Assembly (NCBI RefSeq): GCF_002871945.2
Contig: NZ_CP126963.1
Span: 744,001 to 808,000, forward strand
Reading direction: 5' to 3'
DNA length: 64,000 nucleotides
Source: Gleimia hominis
GTDB lineage: Bacteria > Actinomycetota > Actinomycetes > Actinomycetales > Actinomycetaceae
Shown: positions 63,931-64,000 of the stretch, in pieces
Position numbering within the stretch: position 1 is the stretch's first letter
Layout: each line of letters begins with the position of its first letter
Notes under the pieces: generated by a model
What the model saw: only the letters and a program-made list of their open reading frames with translations
What the model was told of the DNA's origin: nothing
The model's database searches: none
Made by a program: the position numbers and the translations under genes

Positions 63931-64000
63931 AGTTCACGCTCCGTGATCCGTTCATAACTGGGGTTTTGCATTATCATCTGGCGTTCAGACTGCGTTGGGA
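63927..64000 (-). CDS. C-terminal fragment of an OB-fold nucleic-acid-binding protein (cut by window edge)
   Basis: One minus-strand frame is open from the window edge to a TGA at 63929-63927. It ends in QMIMQNPSYERITEREL, where the MxNPxYE pattern recalls the end of the OB-fold proteins that precede DUF3159 in actinobacteria. Only about 23 residues are visible, so the assignment rests on context. The stop codon overlaps the DUF3159 GTG. Confidence 0.5.
   Translation of the reverse strand, partial: PTQSERQMIMQNPSYERITEREL

Overview
The window is about 64 kb of bacterial chromosome with a moderately high G+C content. It is gene-dense, has many 1-14 bp gene overlaps and uses GTG and TTG starts often. 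Several features point to an actinobacterium: phosphatidylinositol mannoside genes (pimA, an acyltransferase, a phosphatidylinositol-phosphate synthase), a DUF3000-rnd-dxs block, two CeoB/CeoC-like TrkA proteins, a DUF3159 protein and a cysteine-free ribosomal protein S4. From memory, the order aspS, hisS, relA, apt, secF, secD, yajC, ruvB, ruvA, ruvC, yebC, pimA, pgsA, HIT, thrS matches the mycobacterial chromosome. The base composition, compactness and the FemX-type and ATP-grasp cell-wall-type genes would fit the Actinomycetaceae, but the genus is a guess. No phage, insertion sequence, CRISPR array, rRNA or replication origin was seen.

Layout. (1) 1-32.4 kb, almost all on the minus strand, is a conserved block for translation, recombination, secretion and envelope lipids: alaS (cut by the window edge), rpsD, rarA, yciO, aspS; a DEAD-box helicase (+); two dynamin-like GTPases with hisS and a metallo-hydrolase; a DUF349 protein (+); relA; apt-secF-secD-yajC; ruvBAC and yebC; NUDIX; LemA, pimA, acyltransferase, pgsA, HIT, thrS; and femX. 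(2) 32.6-47.8 kb looks accessory. It holds five tRNA genes, a two-component system, an interrupted glpT, a COG1840-type ABC importer running into glgX-treY-treZ (glycogen debranching and trehalose synthesis), and an ATP-grasp ligase. (3) 48-64 kb is a second conserved actinobacterial block: DUF3000-rnd, dxs, an S9 peptidase with a ClC channel, acnA, an RNA methyltransferase with an APC permease, two TrkA genes, DUF3159 and the edge of an OB-fold gene.

Unusual points. glpT carries an in-frame amber codon. The second dynamin-like GTPase is split by a frameshift at a G4A5 run. Four minisatellites with 12-, 23-, 16- and 26-bp periods occur, three of them flanking femX; the 23-bp array copies the end of the femX coding sequence. 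The tRNA promoter leads straight into a terminator-like hairpin. Five operon-leading genes have a -10 hexamer exactly 6 nt before the start codon, the pattern expected of leaderless mRNAs. The ABC ATPase has an altered Q-loop and signature motif. The ClC protein has channel-type rather than exchanger-type residues. No clearly new multi-gene defence or biosynthetic system was found; the best candidates for something undescribed are the paired GTPases and the repeat-flanked femX/tRNA region.
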